Assembly: GCA_029204225.1 (NCBI GenBank)
Contig: CM055113.1
Coordinates: 11,186,234 to 11,250,233, forward strand
Direction of reading: 5' to 3'
DNA length: 64,000 nucleotides
Source: Diphasiastrum complanatum
Taxonomy: Eukaryota > Streptophyta > Lycopodiopsida > Lycopodiales > Lycopodiaceae
Both the position numbers and the translations under genes were made by a program. Shown here one piece after another: positions 22,699-34,510 of this stretch. Below the pieces are notes generated by a model. The model made no database searches, was not told where the DNA came from, and was given only the letters and a program-made list of their open reading frames with translations. Positions within the stretch are counted from its first letter, which is position 1, and every line of letters starts with the position of its first letter.

Positions 22699-23395
22699 TT
22701 CTTCCCCTCTTATTCAAGTTCTCTCCTCAGAACTTAAAACTGGAGAAGTTTCTCCTTAAGCTTACTTCCTGTTACTAGGAATCATCATCGTTTGTGTGAC
22801 TTCCATTGAACCAGATACTCAGTAACTATATGATTTTTCAATTATTTAGTTCTTGCATCCAAGATCTTTTCGGGTTCAAGACGAGATATAATTCATCCAA
22901 CAGGTCCAATTGATCTCCAGATCCAAGATGCTTTCCTTCACGTAGACTCTTCTTGAGACGGCTTACGTGAGATACAGGATGCCCTTGAGATCCTTCCGGG
23001 AGTTCCAATTGGTAAGCTTAGGATCCAACCTTTTTCAAGATCTAATATGGTCCTCTATATCTAGGAGACTAATTATAATGCTTGCCAGTACGATTACACT
23101 TGAATCTATCGGGATTCTCAAAAAATACCCAATCCCCCACTTGGAAGTCTCTCGGTGATCTTTTTTGACTTGCATAATGTCGGTCCCCATCCTGGTACAC
23201 TGGACATTCTCATGTGAAATTCGTAGTATTTCCTATATATCATGTAGAAAATCTGCTACTTTTTGAAACTTGATCATCCAAGTCTTAATCACAATGAGTG
23301 ATATAGGTTCAAAACAATACATAAGCATGAACGGGCTATAACCGGTAGCCAAATGCTTATAATAACTCAATCTCCATCAAGGATAATCTCCTCTA
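22699..23395 (-). pseudogene. Chromovirus integrase C-terminus with chromodomain
   Basis: The minus strand, read across several frameshifts, gives SPFMLMYCFEPISL (end of the integrase core), FQVGDWVFFENPDRFK, then RYRGPY.ILKKVGS (the GPY/F module), LELPEG/HVSRLKKSL-like linker words and finally EPEKILDARTK..KNHIVTEYLVQWKSH, a clear chromodomain. In chromoviruses this module guides integration to marked chromatin. The frame ends just before the LTR at 22698. Multiple stops and shifts make it a pseudogene. Upstream pol is replaced by the 254-bp repeat at 23396. Confidence 0.75.
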
Positions 23396-23649
23396 TGAGG
23401 AGATTGCTATCAAAATATAAATAAATATCTTATCTGATCTTCTGATCATGGGAGTACTCCTTCTTTTATACGATCAAGTATAACTAGAATCTGAACTATG
23501 ATTCGTCAATTATAATTCATCGGATTCTTGTCCTATACTCAATAAAAGAACGTAACTACCAATGATCAATAGAACTTAAAGCTCAAAATCATCTCTAGTT
23601 TAGCAAATACTGTCAAGAAAAGCGAACTTTGAATCACGAATGTTTATAA
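23396..23649. repeat. 254-bp dispersed repeat, copy B
   Basis: Matches 8537-8790 in the same orientation with scattered substitutions. A more diverged relative of its middle part (CTAGAATCTGAGTTATGATTC) lies at about 23830. Confidence 0.8.
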
Positions 23650-23884
23650 TGTCACTTTGGTAATCCGTAAAGCCAAAATAGATAGTATAATAATTATTTG
23701 GTCTTTACCCAAATAAACATAGTTGATTTGGTAAGATGGCCATTCATTACCAAAATTTCACTATCTTGTTTATTCATCCGGGGTAATCTACCAATCACAA
23801 TCCTCTCTTATGGATTAGGTATATTCTAGAATCTGAGTTATGATTCACCAATCTCAACTCTCTAGACTCCCGAGATCATACCAG
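23650..23884. other. Short unassigned spacer
   Basis: It includes words related to the 254-bp repeat but no gene. Confidence 0.35.
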
Positions 23885-24017
23885 ATCATAAGAGTATTAA
23901 TTATGACCATGTACTAATAAGAGCCCCAATTCCCTTATAGTCAGAATTAACTCACGGGTTGTTGGTCTACCGGTCCCTAGGGTGGACACGCTACCCAAGA
24001 CCAATCATGGGCATACA
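23885..24017 (-). mobile_element. Chromovirus LTR fragment
   Basis: The first ~130 bases of the same LTR as at 22300-22698, in the same minus orientation (CCCATGATTGG... GTACATGGTCATAATTAA). It may be what is left of the 5' LTR of that chromovirus or a separate insertion. Confidence 0.65.
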
Positions 24018-24211
24018 TTAAGAATATATTGTTAGCATGAATTTCTTCTCTTGCATCGACCCACAGATCTCAGTTCCTACTAAGATCAAGTCGACTACTT
24101 CCAGCAAGGAACAAGTTTCAACAAACCCCCATCTTGCAATAGAATTACCAAGTTCTGACACAAATCAATCGGACTTGTTATTACCCACTTTCCTACCGCA
24201 AGAATACTTTC
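24018..24211 (+). other. Short open frame of unknown origin
   Basis: A 60-codon plus-strand frame (24037-24219), rich in Ser, Thr and Pro, has no recognisable motif. Its composition resembles the linker between integrase and RT of copia polyproteins, but there is no positive evidence. Confidence 0.25.
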
Positions 24212-25272
24212 TCAACTAGTGCTCTTCTCTTTCAAAACTATTCCACTTATCTTACATTCTTGACTACTTGCAGTATAGATTGATCTATGTAAATCATTGT
24301 AAGAAAGTAAAGTGGAGAAAATGTCCTTTTGATATGTCATGTGGGAACTAGCCCCACTATCAAACCACCAAGAATCATTGGTGTTGCTCTTGGATGATGG
24401 TGGTTTGTTGGAAACCATCAAGGATGACTCTTCATCCTCCTCCTCCTGATGTGCAATGTTGCTTTGTTTGCTCTCTTGTGCCTTCTTCTTCTTGAGACAT
24501 TTTGATGCAAAATGTCCTTTCTTTTCATAGAAAAAACATTTGTACTTGGACTTGTCTTTGATCTTGCCCTTTGAGCTTGAAGCCTCATCCTCCTCCTTGG
24601 TCTCCTTGAACTGCTCCTTCTTGCCATTGGTCTTCTTCTTGCTTTTGAATGAGAAATTAGCTTTCTCATCACCATCTTGCAGAGAAATAGCATTCATTCT
24701 TGCATTGGTATGCATCATCCTACACTCTTCAGCCACTAATACACTATGAAACTTTTTTATAGTGGGCAAAGTGTCTTGGAAGCTTTGGACCAAATTTGAA
24801 AAGTCACTCCCTAGACCATTAAGGACAATCTGAACAAGCTCACCATCTTGAATCTTCTCTCCAATGGAAGCTAACTCCCTATTGAGAGACTTGATTCTGA
24901 GCACATAATCCTGTGCACTCTCATCACTCCTCTTCATGCTTTGTAGAATCTAATTTCTAAGCATGAGAACCCTCTAATACTAGACTCATAGATAGATTTT
25001 AAAGATTCCCAAGCCTCTTTAGCACTTTTACATGATGATATTTCTCTCGAAAAATCATTGCTTACATTGATCTTAATACAGTGAAGTGCAAGCCTAGAAC
25101 TCTTCTTGTGTCTCACTAATTTCTGTGCACCTAGAGGTTCATCTTCGTCATCTATTAGAAACTCACAAAGATATTGGAGCACCATGAGTGACTCCATCCT
25201 CACTTTCCAAATATAATTGGTAGAATTTAACCTCTCACTAGCTTCTAGAAGGTAGGCTCCCACTGATCCCAT
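24212..25272 (-). pseudogene. Copia gag-protease, frameshifted
   Basis: A minus-strand copia Gag and protease in two frames. The first, 25272-24934, starts MGSVGAYLLEASERL and breaks at a frameshift after SIYESS. The second, 24937-24212, starts in MKRSDESAQDYVLRIKSLNR, and covers LVQIVLNGLGSDFSNLVQS, a Lys/Glu-rich linker, a zinc knuckle at residues 134-147 and the protease loop WWFDSGASSHM (Asp at 193). The knuckle reads CFFYEKKGHFASKC: the second Cys is Tyr, which should abolish zinc binding. Everything after protease is absent. LTR, PBS and leader to the right are well preserved. Confidence 0.87.
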
Positions 25273-25614
25273 CTTACTAGTACTGATGAATCAAAAGATT
25301 TATTCGTAGATGACGAAAATGTCTTGCAAATTCAGAATTGTCCAGAAGATTCGGACATTTAGGATTTGCACCAAAAATTACATCAAACTGATACTAGATG
25401 AAATTATTGTGATCCAATGAATATAGGGGTTTAAATGCTGGTTCAGAGTTGCCCACACGTGTGAACAATACGGATTTTGATCCACAACAAGTTTGGGATC
25501 AAATACCCTCACCAATTCCAGGATACCAGCTCGCCCTTCCAATACTTGCTTTTTGCACCAAAAACCTGCTAAAACTGGATTACTTTCAAACACTGATCAA
25601 TAGCCTTGTACTTG
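25273..25614 (-). other. Copia leader
   Basis: Non-coding stretch between gag and PBS, containing a CACACGTGTG palindrome near 25455-25466. Confidence 0.6.
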
Positions 25615-25626
25615 GCTCTGATACCA
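25615..25626 (-). other. Primer-binding site, initiator-Met tRNA
   Basis: GCTCTGATACCA is a perfect complement of the canonical PBS and directly abuts the LTR at 25627. Confidence 0.88.
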
Positions 25627-26317
25627 TGTGAAAAGTACAATACTAAGGACCATAAATGTATCTTTGAATGATCCACAAGGTTGATTGTGTGCTTGTTAAA
25701 CAATCTATCAGATATCAGTCACCAGAAAACAAGATCTAGTTTAGCAGTTTGATAGAAAACAAGTAAAGACAATTAGATCATTGATCATAAACTGAAATCC
25801 GACTTCACACGTGTGAAAATGAGGCTGTAGTACGGCCTGTAGATAGAGTTTAAAGTGTGCCAAAGCTTAGTTACATTGGATCAATCACAATCACCATACA
25901 TAGAGAGAAAATCCAAGTTTCTCCTTGAGGGCTCCAAAAAGTTTCTATCTTCTCACTATGGAGAATGGGAATACATAGTAAAAGATACTTCCTTTGCAAA
26001 GTTAGGTGAAAATCCAGCATGTAATAAGGAAGTAGACTCAACTTTCTTGCCCTAATGTAAAAACCCTAACCTAGATCCAAGAGTCATGCTTGGTAGGTGC
26101 ATGGTAGGTACAAATCTCATCATAAATCAAGGTCTAGATCCTATAAAGTAGGAATCACTACCAAATGGACACAACCACTCTTCTTGACTGGTGGTAACCT
26201 ACCTTAGGTGTGGATTTACAAGTGGCACTTTGGCCATTCAAGTGACTAACAAAAATTATTGACAAAATGTACAATATTCTACATGGCTAGATTTGCCAAT
26301 GTAGGCAATTTTTCACA
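25627..26317 (-). mobile_element. Copia 5' LTR with TGTGAAAA/TTTTCACA ends
   Basis: It begins TGTGAAAAGTAC next to the PBS and ends GGCAATTTTTCACA, so its ends form an 8-base perfect inverted repeat. Length is 691 bases. A perfect TTCACACGTGTGAA palindrome lies at 25804-25817, in the part expected to be transcribed. Confidence 0.82.
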
Positions 26318-26939
26318 ATAAGCTTATGAGGGCTGAGTTAGAACGAGCTATTTTTTGATGTCCATTATCACAATTTGTGGAATGCATAATGAGGCAGCTT
26401 TCAGACTTATTGCATATATCTGCTACAGGCAAAAAGAGTCTATGATTTAAGTATACACAATTGACACATGAAATCTATAGTATAAGAATGAAACATTATA
26501 TTTGACCTTATGTAAAGGTCATAACAACATTTACGTTATTGATGAAGTCTAAAAGTGGCCCTAGGTTCGCCACCTGATGTGGACCCGATGGAGCCATTTG
26601 TGTCCAATTTCGATATTGTTCGGTCAAAATAGTCATTCGTCCCAAGGAAAATGTTTTTGGGGCAATGGAAATGACCTACGTTGAAACCTATTCCATTTCC
26701 TATGCCCATGCCCTAATAGCATCCTTTTTTGGTACGAAGGGTGGTTTCTGGCAAACGAAGTTGGAATTGAATAGCAAAGAGAGAGTGAGTCCACTATTTT
26801 TTTTTGGGCAAAAATTTGGCAAATAGTAAAAATTTTACTATTTTGGGGCAAATTTTAGGTATTTCTACTCAAAATTTTTAAGAGTAACAGCCCCTCCTTG
26901 GAAAAAAAAAAAACTCTAATTATTTTTATTTAGTTCGCC
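26318..26939. other. Unassigned region with A/T palindrome
   Basis: No gene. An imperfect inverted repeat of about 57 bases (26807-26863) surrounds the 23-base palindrome AAATAGTAAAA-A-TTTTACTATTT at 26821-26843. It could be the core of a decayed MITE. Confidence 0.4.
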
Positions 26940-27245
26940 ATTTACTCCCCCCAAACCCCCCCCCCCCCCGGGTCATTCCCTCGCTCCTTCCTCTCTCTGT
27001 CTAGGGCACTCCTTGCATGCCTTCGGGGCTCTCGCTCGCTCGCTCGCTCGGGCGCTCCTCCTCAGCTCGGGGCTTGTTCCTCTCCCTCCCTCTCTCTCGC
27101 TCGGGTGCTCCTAAGTCCTCAGCTCCGGGCTTGCAGCTTGATCCTCAGTCTTCATGGCGGTCAGACCCTCCCTCTCTCACCGTCGTCGCTGACCCCACTC
27201 CCTCTCATATTCCTTCTCAATTGTGGTGGAGTAGCTACTAGCTAT
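26940..27245. other. GC- and CT-rich island
   Basis: A sharp change to GC/CT-rich sequence: a C run at 26959-26969, CGCTCGCTCGCTCGCTCGGG at 27033-27055 and CCTCCCTCTCTCTCGCTCGG. The plus strand has an open frame at 27017-27241 rich in Ser, Leu and Pro. Such composition suits the 5' untranslated region or first exon of a host gene, but no domain or clear splice site supports it. Confidence 0.3.
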
Positions 27246-28455
27246 AATTGATGTGTCTCCTGAGTTCTCAGTGTGGATCAATGCTCATTATGCTCATGGT
27301 TGAGAGTTTTCACAGACCTGAAGAAATGGCTGCGTCAATCAATGCCAAGTTTCTATTCAATGTGCAATGCTGCCAATACATTTCTTGTGCTGCCCATTGG
27401 AGCTCGTTGTTCAGTATCTTCTTTTGGAATGTTTTCATTCTTTCAAGCTCTTTGTGCATATCCGTTTTTGGGAGGTGTAGTGATTGTATATTCACTTGCA
27501 GCCCAAGTGCAGGTACAGTGCATTTGAGATCTGAAACAATGAGCTTCATCTCTCAATGGGATTCAATGAGCAGTGATTGTGCATCCACTTTTTGTGCAGA
27601 TCAACTTTTGGGAAGTCTTCATCCTGGTTGGAGGCTAGGGCTTTGATTGCACTTGAGGTGGAGCGAGTTTCGAGCCTCATCTCTTGTAGGTCCAGAAAAG
27701 TTGTTGTTGCTCCCTGGGTGAGTGCTCAAGTCTAAGTTCATGCTAAATGAGATACTATGATTTACTTGAGATTGGATTAATTTTGAAGTTCTGATTTTCA
27801 TCCTTGAGGTCTTGAGTCAGCTGGACAATTAGCACAAACAAGACGAAAGATTTTTTGAGTTGTTTGACTTTAGTTCTTATGTAAATGCTTCGAATCTATT
27901 TATCATCTGATTTTGACTACTTATAAATTTTTTGGAATGCCCTTTAGCACAACTGAGTGGAATCTAATTCCAGACTTCTAGGAGAGGAGAACAATGTTTT
28001 TGGTAGTTGTTGAAGAAGGGTAGTCAGACCAATCTTTATCATTTGTTTTGAAATCTTATGATAGACAGCTCTCCCAATTTCTGTTGCTGAGTTGCAGACA
28101 ATAGGATTGACTGTCATCCTTGATTTCTCTTTACTCGGTTTTTCGATTGCCAAATAACTCAGAATAGCACTCTAGGACTGCTAATCAAATTTTTTTGCTG
28201 AGTGTCAAAAAAGTGAAATCTTGTTGTGTCCATGGTTTTGGCAGCTGCTAATTGTAAATCAAATAATGGAATATGTATTATGCCACTCATTCTCAAAAGC
28301 CATTGATGATACATCACACCCTTTCCATGCATATCTTTGCAGTCACTTGTAGATAAGTGCAACTATGGTTACATCATTCCCATCAGCTTTATACTGATTA
28401 AGAAAGAGGAAAATGAAACAGTCAAATCAGCACTAAAAATCAGATGAGGGCCTCC
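27246..28455. other. Unassigned region
   Basis: Several short open frames on both strands (for example 27248-27646 plus and 27310-27549 minus) lack recognisable motifs. It could be intron or untranslated sequence if the GC-rich island marks a host gene. I cannot confirm this. Confidence 0.3.
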
Positions 28456-31400
28456 TATCCACAAGAGGATGGACCGAAAGGCCCAACTTTTTGGTTTTTC
28501 AAAGATGGCCTCATTTGCACTATGTCATTATTTTTGCATGAGAGTTGATGAATTGAGTTCATCAACAATACCAATGTTACTGAATAGAATGGAAATGAAA
28601 ACTTAATCATAGCTATGTCTAGATTACGAGGTAAGTTTAACAAGATTGTTGTCTTGATAAAAGTGTATTGTTTATGTAATATATTGAAAATCATCAATTG
28701 CTTTCAATGAAAGTGCCCACATCTAACATTATAGCTATGTTGTCTTTATTTTTCACAAAGTGAGTTCAAAAAAATTCCAACAACCAATTATACTAAACTT
28801 TATAGTAAATCGCTATTTATTGATGTGGTAACCATGTGAAATATAATTATTGCTTTATATTCAATGACAATGTTTTTATTATGAGTGATAGCTGACGAAC
28901 TCAGTTCGTCAACATTACCTAGGGTTGTGCTATAAAATGCAAATGATGAAATCATAACCATGTCTAGTTGACGAACCAAGTTCACCAAGATTATTTCAAA
29001 TACGAGATCTTTATTTTTCACAAAGTGAGTTCAAAAAAATTCCAACAACCAATTGCACTAAACTTTTACGATTGTTTATAGTAAAACACTATTTATTTGT
29101 GTGGTAACCATGTGAAGAATAATTATTGCTTTATATTTAATAGCAATGTTTTATTATGATTGATAGTTGACAAAACCAGTTCGTCGACATTACCTATGGT
29201 TGTGCTATAGAATGCAAACGATAAAATCATAACCATGTCCAGTTGACGAACCAAGTTCACCAAGATTATTTCAAATACGACAGAAGTGTTGAGTAATAAT
29301 TATATGGTCAGCGTTATTGATAAGTACCAAGGGTCTTATGATGGCTATTTTTTTTACAGTCTGCTAAATAATAGTTGTGTGGAAAGGACCATATCAACAA
29401 AAGCTATAATATATAATAAAGGATATACAAAAGGTCAATTATTATTTTACCATTACTTCAAGATTTTATTTTTGAATGAGAATTGACGAACTGAGTTCGT
29501 CAATAATACTAATGTTGTATGAATAGAATGGAAATGAAAACTTATTTATAGCTATGTCAAGTTGACGAACTAAGTTCAACAAGATTGTTGTCTTGACAAA
29601 ACGCTATTTATTTATGTGGTAACCATGTGAAGAATATTTTATTGCTTTATATTTAATGGCAATGTTTTTATTATGACTGATAGTTGACGAGCTCAGTTCG
29701 TCAACATTACCTATGGTTGTGATATAGAATGCAAACGATGAAGTCATAACCACGTCCAGTTGACGAACCAAGTTCATCAAGATTATTTCAAAAATAACAT
29801 AAGTGTTGCCGTAATAATTATATGATCAGTGTTATGAATAAGTACCCTGGGTCTTATGATGGCTATTTTCTTTGACAATCTGCTAATTAATATCTGTGTC
29901 GAAAGGACCATATCAATAAAAGCTATAATATATAAGAAAGGATATAAAAAAGATTAATTATTATTTTAGATTACTTTAAGATATTTTATTTGTGCATGAG
30001 AGATGACGAACTGAGTTCGTCAACAATACCAATGATGTAGGAATAGAATGGAAAGGAAATTTTAATTATAGCTATGTCTAGTTGACGAACTAAGTTCAAC
30101 AAAATAGTTGTCTTGATAAGAGTATATTGGTTTCGACAATTGCTTACAATGAAAATGCCCATATCTAACATTTTAGCTAATGTTATCTTTATTTTTCACA
30201 AAGTAAGTTCAAAAAAATTCCAACAACCAATTACACTAAACTTTTATAATTGTTTATAGTAAAACACTATTTATTTGTGCGGTAACCATGTGAAGAATAA
30301 TTATTGCTTTGTATTTAATAGCAATGTGTTATTATGATTGATAGTTGACAAACTCAGTTCGTCAACATTACCTATGGCTGTGTTATAGAATGCAAACGAT
30401 GAAATCATAACCATGTCCAGTTGACGAACCAAGTTCATCAAAATTATTTCAAATATGACATAATAGTTGAGTAATAATTATATGTTCAGCGTTATTGATA
30501 AGTACCAAAGGTTTTATGATGGTTATTTTTTCTGATAATCTGACAAAAAATATTTGTGTGGAAAGGACCATATCAACAAAAGCTATAATATATACTAAAG
30601 GATATAAGAAAGATTAATTATCATTTTACGATTACTTAAAGAGAGTTGACAAACTGAGTTCATCAACAATACCAATGCTGTAAGAATAGAATGGAAGTGA
30701 AAACTTAATTATAGCTATGTCTAGTTGACGAACTTAAGTTCAACTAGATTGTTGTCTTGATAAAAGTATATTGTTTTTGTACTATATTGAAAATCATCAA
30801 TTGTTTTCAATGCAAGTGCCACATCTAACATTATAGCTACATTGTCTTTTTTTTAACGAAGTGATTTCAAAAAAATTTCAACAACCAATTACACTAAACT
30901 TTTATGATTGTTTTCAGTAAAATGATATTTATTTATGTGGTACCATATGAAAAATAATAAGCACTTTATATTTAATGGCAATGTTTTTATTATAAGTAAT
31001 AGTTGACGAACTCATATCGTCAATTTACCTATGGTTGTCATATAGAATGCAAACGATGAAATCATAACCATGTCCAGTTGATGAACCAAGTTCACCAAGA
31101 TTATTTCAAAAAACAACATAAGTGTTGTCGTAATAATTATAAAGTCATCGTTATTTATAAGTACCAAGGGCCTTATAATGGCTATTTTTCTTGACAATCT
31201 GTTAAAGAATAGTTGTGTGGAGAGGACCATGTCACCAAAAGCTATAGTATATAAGAAGGGATATAAGAAAGATTAACTATTATTTTATGATTACTTCAAG
31301 ATTTTAATTTAGCATGAGAGTTGACGAACTGAGTTCATCAACAATATCAATGTTGTAGGAATAGAATGGAAATGAAAACTTAATTATAGCTATGTCTAGT

Positions 31401-31660
31401 TGACGAACTTAGTTCACCAAGAAATGTTTCAAAACAAAAATCATTTGGACATTGATAATGTTGGTTTTTCAAATTATAGATGTTCATTACTACTAAAATG
31501 AAGCTCAACAAAAAGAATGCTAGATGACAAAACAAGTTTGACAATTGTATTCTTTTATTGTTTCTTATAGTAATAAGTGTTGACTATTGACGAACCAAGT
31601 TCGACAAAATCTAATGTATAAGATCTGGTTAATTTTTACATTGCTTACTAAACATCTGGC
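28456..31660. repeat. Higher-order tandem array with TTGACGAAC palindromes
   Basis: About four to five units of roughly 520-670 bp follow one another. Each unit has two palindrome-bearing parts. One ends in TTGACGAACTGAGTTCGTCAA followed by CAATACCAATG; the other in TTGACGAACTCAGTTCGTCAA followed by CATTACCTATGG. Each is followed about 75 bases later by a partner TTGACGAACYAAGTTCAYCAA. Perfect 17-base palindromes (GACGAACT, centre G or C, AGTTCGTC) are at 28894-28910, 29485-29501 and 30005-30021, and imperfect ones near 28545, 29165, 29684, 30346, 30651, 31006 and 31322. Other shared blocks are GGTAACCATGTGAAGAATAA and GGAAAGGACCATATCAA. No coding frame persists between units. Confidence 0.9.
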
Positions 31661-32345
31661 TTTCTATGTTAAACAGATGGAATCAATGATTGAAAAGCTC
31701 TACCACAAAACAAAATCAAACTCAAGAACACTTTATTTACGAGCTTCCATATACTGAAGCTCATTGTGATCGTTGTGTAACCTTAGACACAAACAAGTGG
31801 TGCATTGACAATGGAGAAATGGGCCCAATGGAGAAAGAGGTGATATGCAAACAATCATCTTGGTGTGCAACAATAAAGAGAAATGTTTGTTCGAGGCCTA
31901 TTACTCAACCATAGTGACTATGATACCCAATTTAGCCAAAAAAAATGGAGGCCAAAAATGATGGAAGAAAAAACGTAGATCATTAACAATCAGTGGATAA
32001 GGTGGCCATTTTCTCAAGAAAATATTCTCGATCATGAACTCCTGCTTGCAGATTTCCAAGAAGAACAAATGCCATCAAATGAAGAGAGTGTTTATCTTGA
32101 TGGTATGAAAGGAAAAGATGTTGTGGATTTTGTTGACACAATAGTAAAAAAATGCAAGTAAATAGGACAAATTTTTGTGCAAACTTTGAAATAAGAGTAA
32201 AGTGGTCTATTTTACAAGAAACATTTTTTTCAAGCATAATCTGGAATATTTTTTTTTTTTTAAATTAGATTGTCAAGATATTTTTAAAAAAAAATTCAAA
32301 ACAATATTTTTTATTCAAATACTATTTTGCTTCTGTTGTATAGTT
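31661..32345 (+). other. Partial coding-like frames, unknown
   Basis: Two open frames have protein-like composition: 31690-31914 (Cys-rich, with HCDRC, KWC and SSWC) and 31979-32161 (60 codons, with ELLLADFQEEQMPSNEES and DVVDFVDTIVKKC before a stop). They are in different frames and I recognise neither. They precede the Ty3/gypsy protease and could be decayed Gag-end sequence of that element or exons of an unknown gene. Confidence 0.3.
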
Positions 32346-33118
32346 AATTTGAAGACAATATTTTTTGAAGGGGATTTAGGTGATCTTGGTGCACATGAAA
32401 TTGATGTTACCATTGGGAGATGCCTGATTGAAAAAGTGCCAATAGATTCTGGTTCCAATGTGAACATAATAACAGAAGACACACCTCATGCTTTGGGGCT
32501 GACTAACATTCAACCGACACAGTGAAACATCATGTTAGCTGATTTGACGCGACAAAAACATGTTGGAGAACTGAAGGATGTCACTATTTACATTCAAGCC
32601 AAGCCTTTCACAATGAATTTCATTGTTATCAAACCACTCAGTTTGTCATCTTATTCTGTGCTAATTGGACGGCCTTGGCTTTATCAATCAAACGCAAGTG
32701 TTCAATCCAGAGAGTTGAGATTTCAAACTGGTGAGACCAATAATCGAGGTAAGCCAGCAAAACAAATAATCACCTAGAGTCGTGACAAATATGAAGGTGA
32801 AACTTCTTTGTCTGACACCAGTTTTATCTCAGAAAAATCTTCTTATGTCTTAAATATTTTTTCTAATGCATCTGACATTGAAGTGCAATATTTTGAATGT
32901 TTTGAGAATGCTGATGAAGAAGAATTCTTTGATGTCTGCAATGCTGACGCGGATGTTTTGTATGAAAAAATTAAAATTGCAGACACGAACTCGAAAGAGT
33001 CTGATGATTCGAGTGACGAATCTGAATACAGATTTGGTAACAAGAACCAGGTTAACAACAAAATACATCTATGGAGTCAACCATGCATGAAATTCATTGC
33101 CATATCAAGGCCAGTATG
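32346..33118 (+). pseudogene. Ty3/gypsy protease and linker
   Basis: The frame around 32370-32525 reads CLIEKVPIDSGSNVNIITE, the aspartic protease active site (DSGS) of Ty3/gypsy elements. After a stop at 32523 the same domain continues (32532-32774) to SVLIGRPWLYQSNASVQ, the conserved flap and second half. An acidic linker follows (32808-33118: ECFENADEEEFFD). Stop codons split the domain. The gag that should precede it is not recognisable, so the element is truncated or decayed at its 5' side. Confidence 0.8.
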
Positions 33119-34510
33119 ACAGAAGGTATCATTTTACCAGATTCTACTGAACTGATTGAACTTGCACCTGGCAGATTTGTGCATGTTTCAAAGTCTCTTG
33201 GATAATCAAAGTTAGCGGAATTCACAGAATTATTGAAGGAGTATCAAGAAGTTTTTGTCTGGTCGCTCAACGATTTGAAGGGTATACCTGCAAATTTTGA
33301 AGAGCATCGTATTGATCTTAAGGAAGATGTTGTATCTGTTCGACAGAGACAGTATCATCTCAATCCCAAGTACTCTCTCATGGTTAAGGACGAACTCAAT
33401 AAGCACCTTAAGGCAGGTATTATCTATCCCGTCTTAAGCAATGAATGGGTTTCACCCATTGTTGTCGTTCCAAAGAAGAAGACTAGCAAAATACGAATAT
33501 GTCAGGATCTCCACAAGCTCAATGCTGTCACAAGGAAGGATCATCATCCTCTGTCCTTCACTGATTCTATCTTAGATCAGGTTGCTGATCAAGAGCGTTA
33601 CAATTTCTGTGACGGATTCTCTGGTTATAATCAGATTGGAGTGCAAAAGGAGGATCGTTCAAAGACCACATTCACTACGGATTGGGGCACTTATGCCTAC
33701 AATAAAATGCCCTTTGGTCTTTGCAACGCACCAACGACTTTTCAGCGAATCGTGATGTAATTTTTGCTGCCTTCCTAAGAATTTTTCTCGAAATATTTAT
33801 TGATGATTTCTGTGTATATAGTGATATAAAAACACACCTACAAAAGCTGAAATTAACATTGCAATGGTGTCGAGATACTTGCTTATCCCTTCATCCAGAG
33901 AAATGTTTTTTCGGTATGAAAGAAAAAATATTACTCGGGCACAAGATATCAAACAGAGAAATAGAAGTCGACAAAGATAAAGTCGAACTTATAAAGGTCT
34001 CCAGATACCAACCAATCTATGTAAACTAAGAGCTTTCTTAGGACATGTCGGCTATTATCGGAGATTTATTCAAAATCGTTATTTTATTGGTCTCTCTTAC
34101 TCATATACTCAAGAAACAAGTGGAATACTTGTGGACGAATGAATAGTAGAAAACATTCAAAGAATTTAAGCAAAGATTGATCAATGCTCATATTCTGAGA
34201 CCACCCAATTGGGCTAATTTATTTCATAGCCGATAGCTCAATGCCTCGGAGGAGAATTATTCGGCTACAGAAAGGGAAGCATTTGGCATGATTTTCACTG
34301 TTAAGAAATTTTGACATTATTTGTTGGGATATGTATTTATTTTTCACGTTGATCACTATGCTCTTAAGCATCTTGTGAATAAACCAGATCTATCAGGACG
34401 AATTGCTCGATGGATTCTACTTCTGCAGGAATTCACTTATCAAGTAGAACTTTACCAAGGAAAGTATCATACAAAAGTTGATTATCTTTCGCGACTCAGC
34501 ACGGAAAAAA
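33119..34510 (+). pseudogene. Ty3/gypsy reverse transcriptase and RNase H
   Basis: RT starts in a 175-codon frame (33233-33760). It reads YQEVFVWSLNDLKGIPANF, WVSPIVVVPKKKTSKIRIC, then FCDGFSGYNQI with the first catalytic Asp, and YAYNKMPFGLCNAPTTFQ. A shift near 33755 moves it to the frame ending 34029, with IFIDDFCVYS (the DD active site) and HPEKCFFGMKEKILLGH. RNase H is broken (about 34080-34510), keeping NYSATEREAFGMIF, FHVDHYALKHLVNKPDLSG and YHTKVDYLSRL. The pol closely resembles the minus-strand element at 41086-43140, so they are the same lineage. Several stops make it inactive. Confidence 0.88.

Noticed and set aside
24418-24749. Arg-rich and Leu-rich alternative frames over the copia gag linker
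   Set aside because: Shadows of the Lys/Glu-rich gag linker in other phases.
27310-27549. 79-codon minus-strand frame with a protein-like middle
   Set aside because: It competes with plus-strand frames over the same bases and neither has a recognisable domain.
28456-31660. Palindrome array considered as a CRISPR array
   Set aside because: Units are 520-670 bp with palindromes dispersed inside, spacers are not of uniform CRISPR length, there are no cas genes and the context is a plant nuclear genome.
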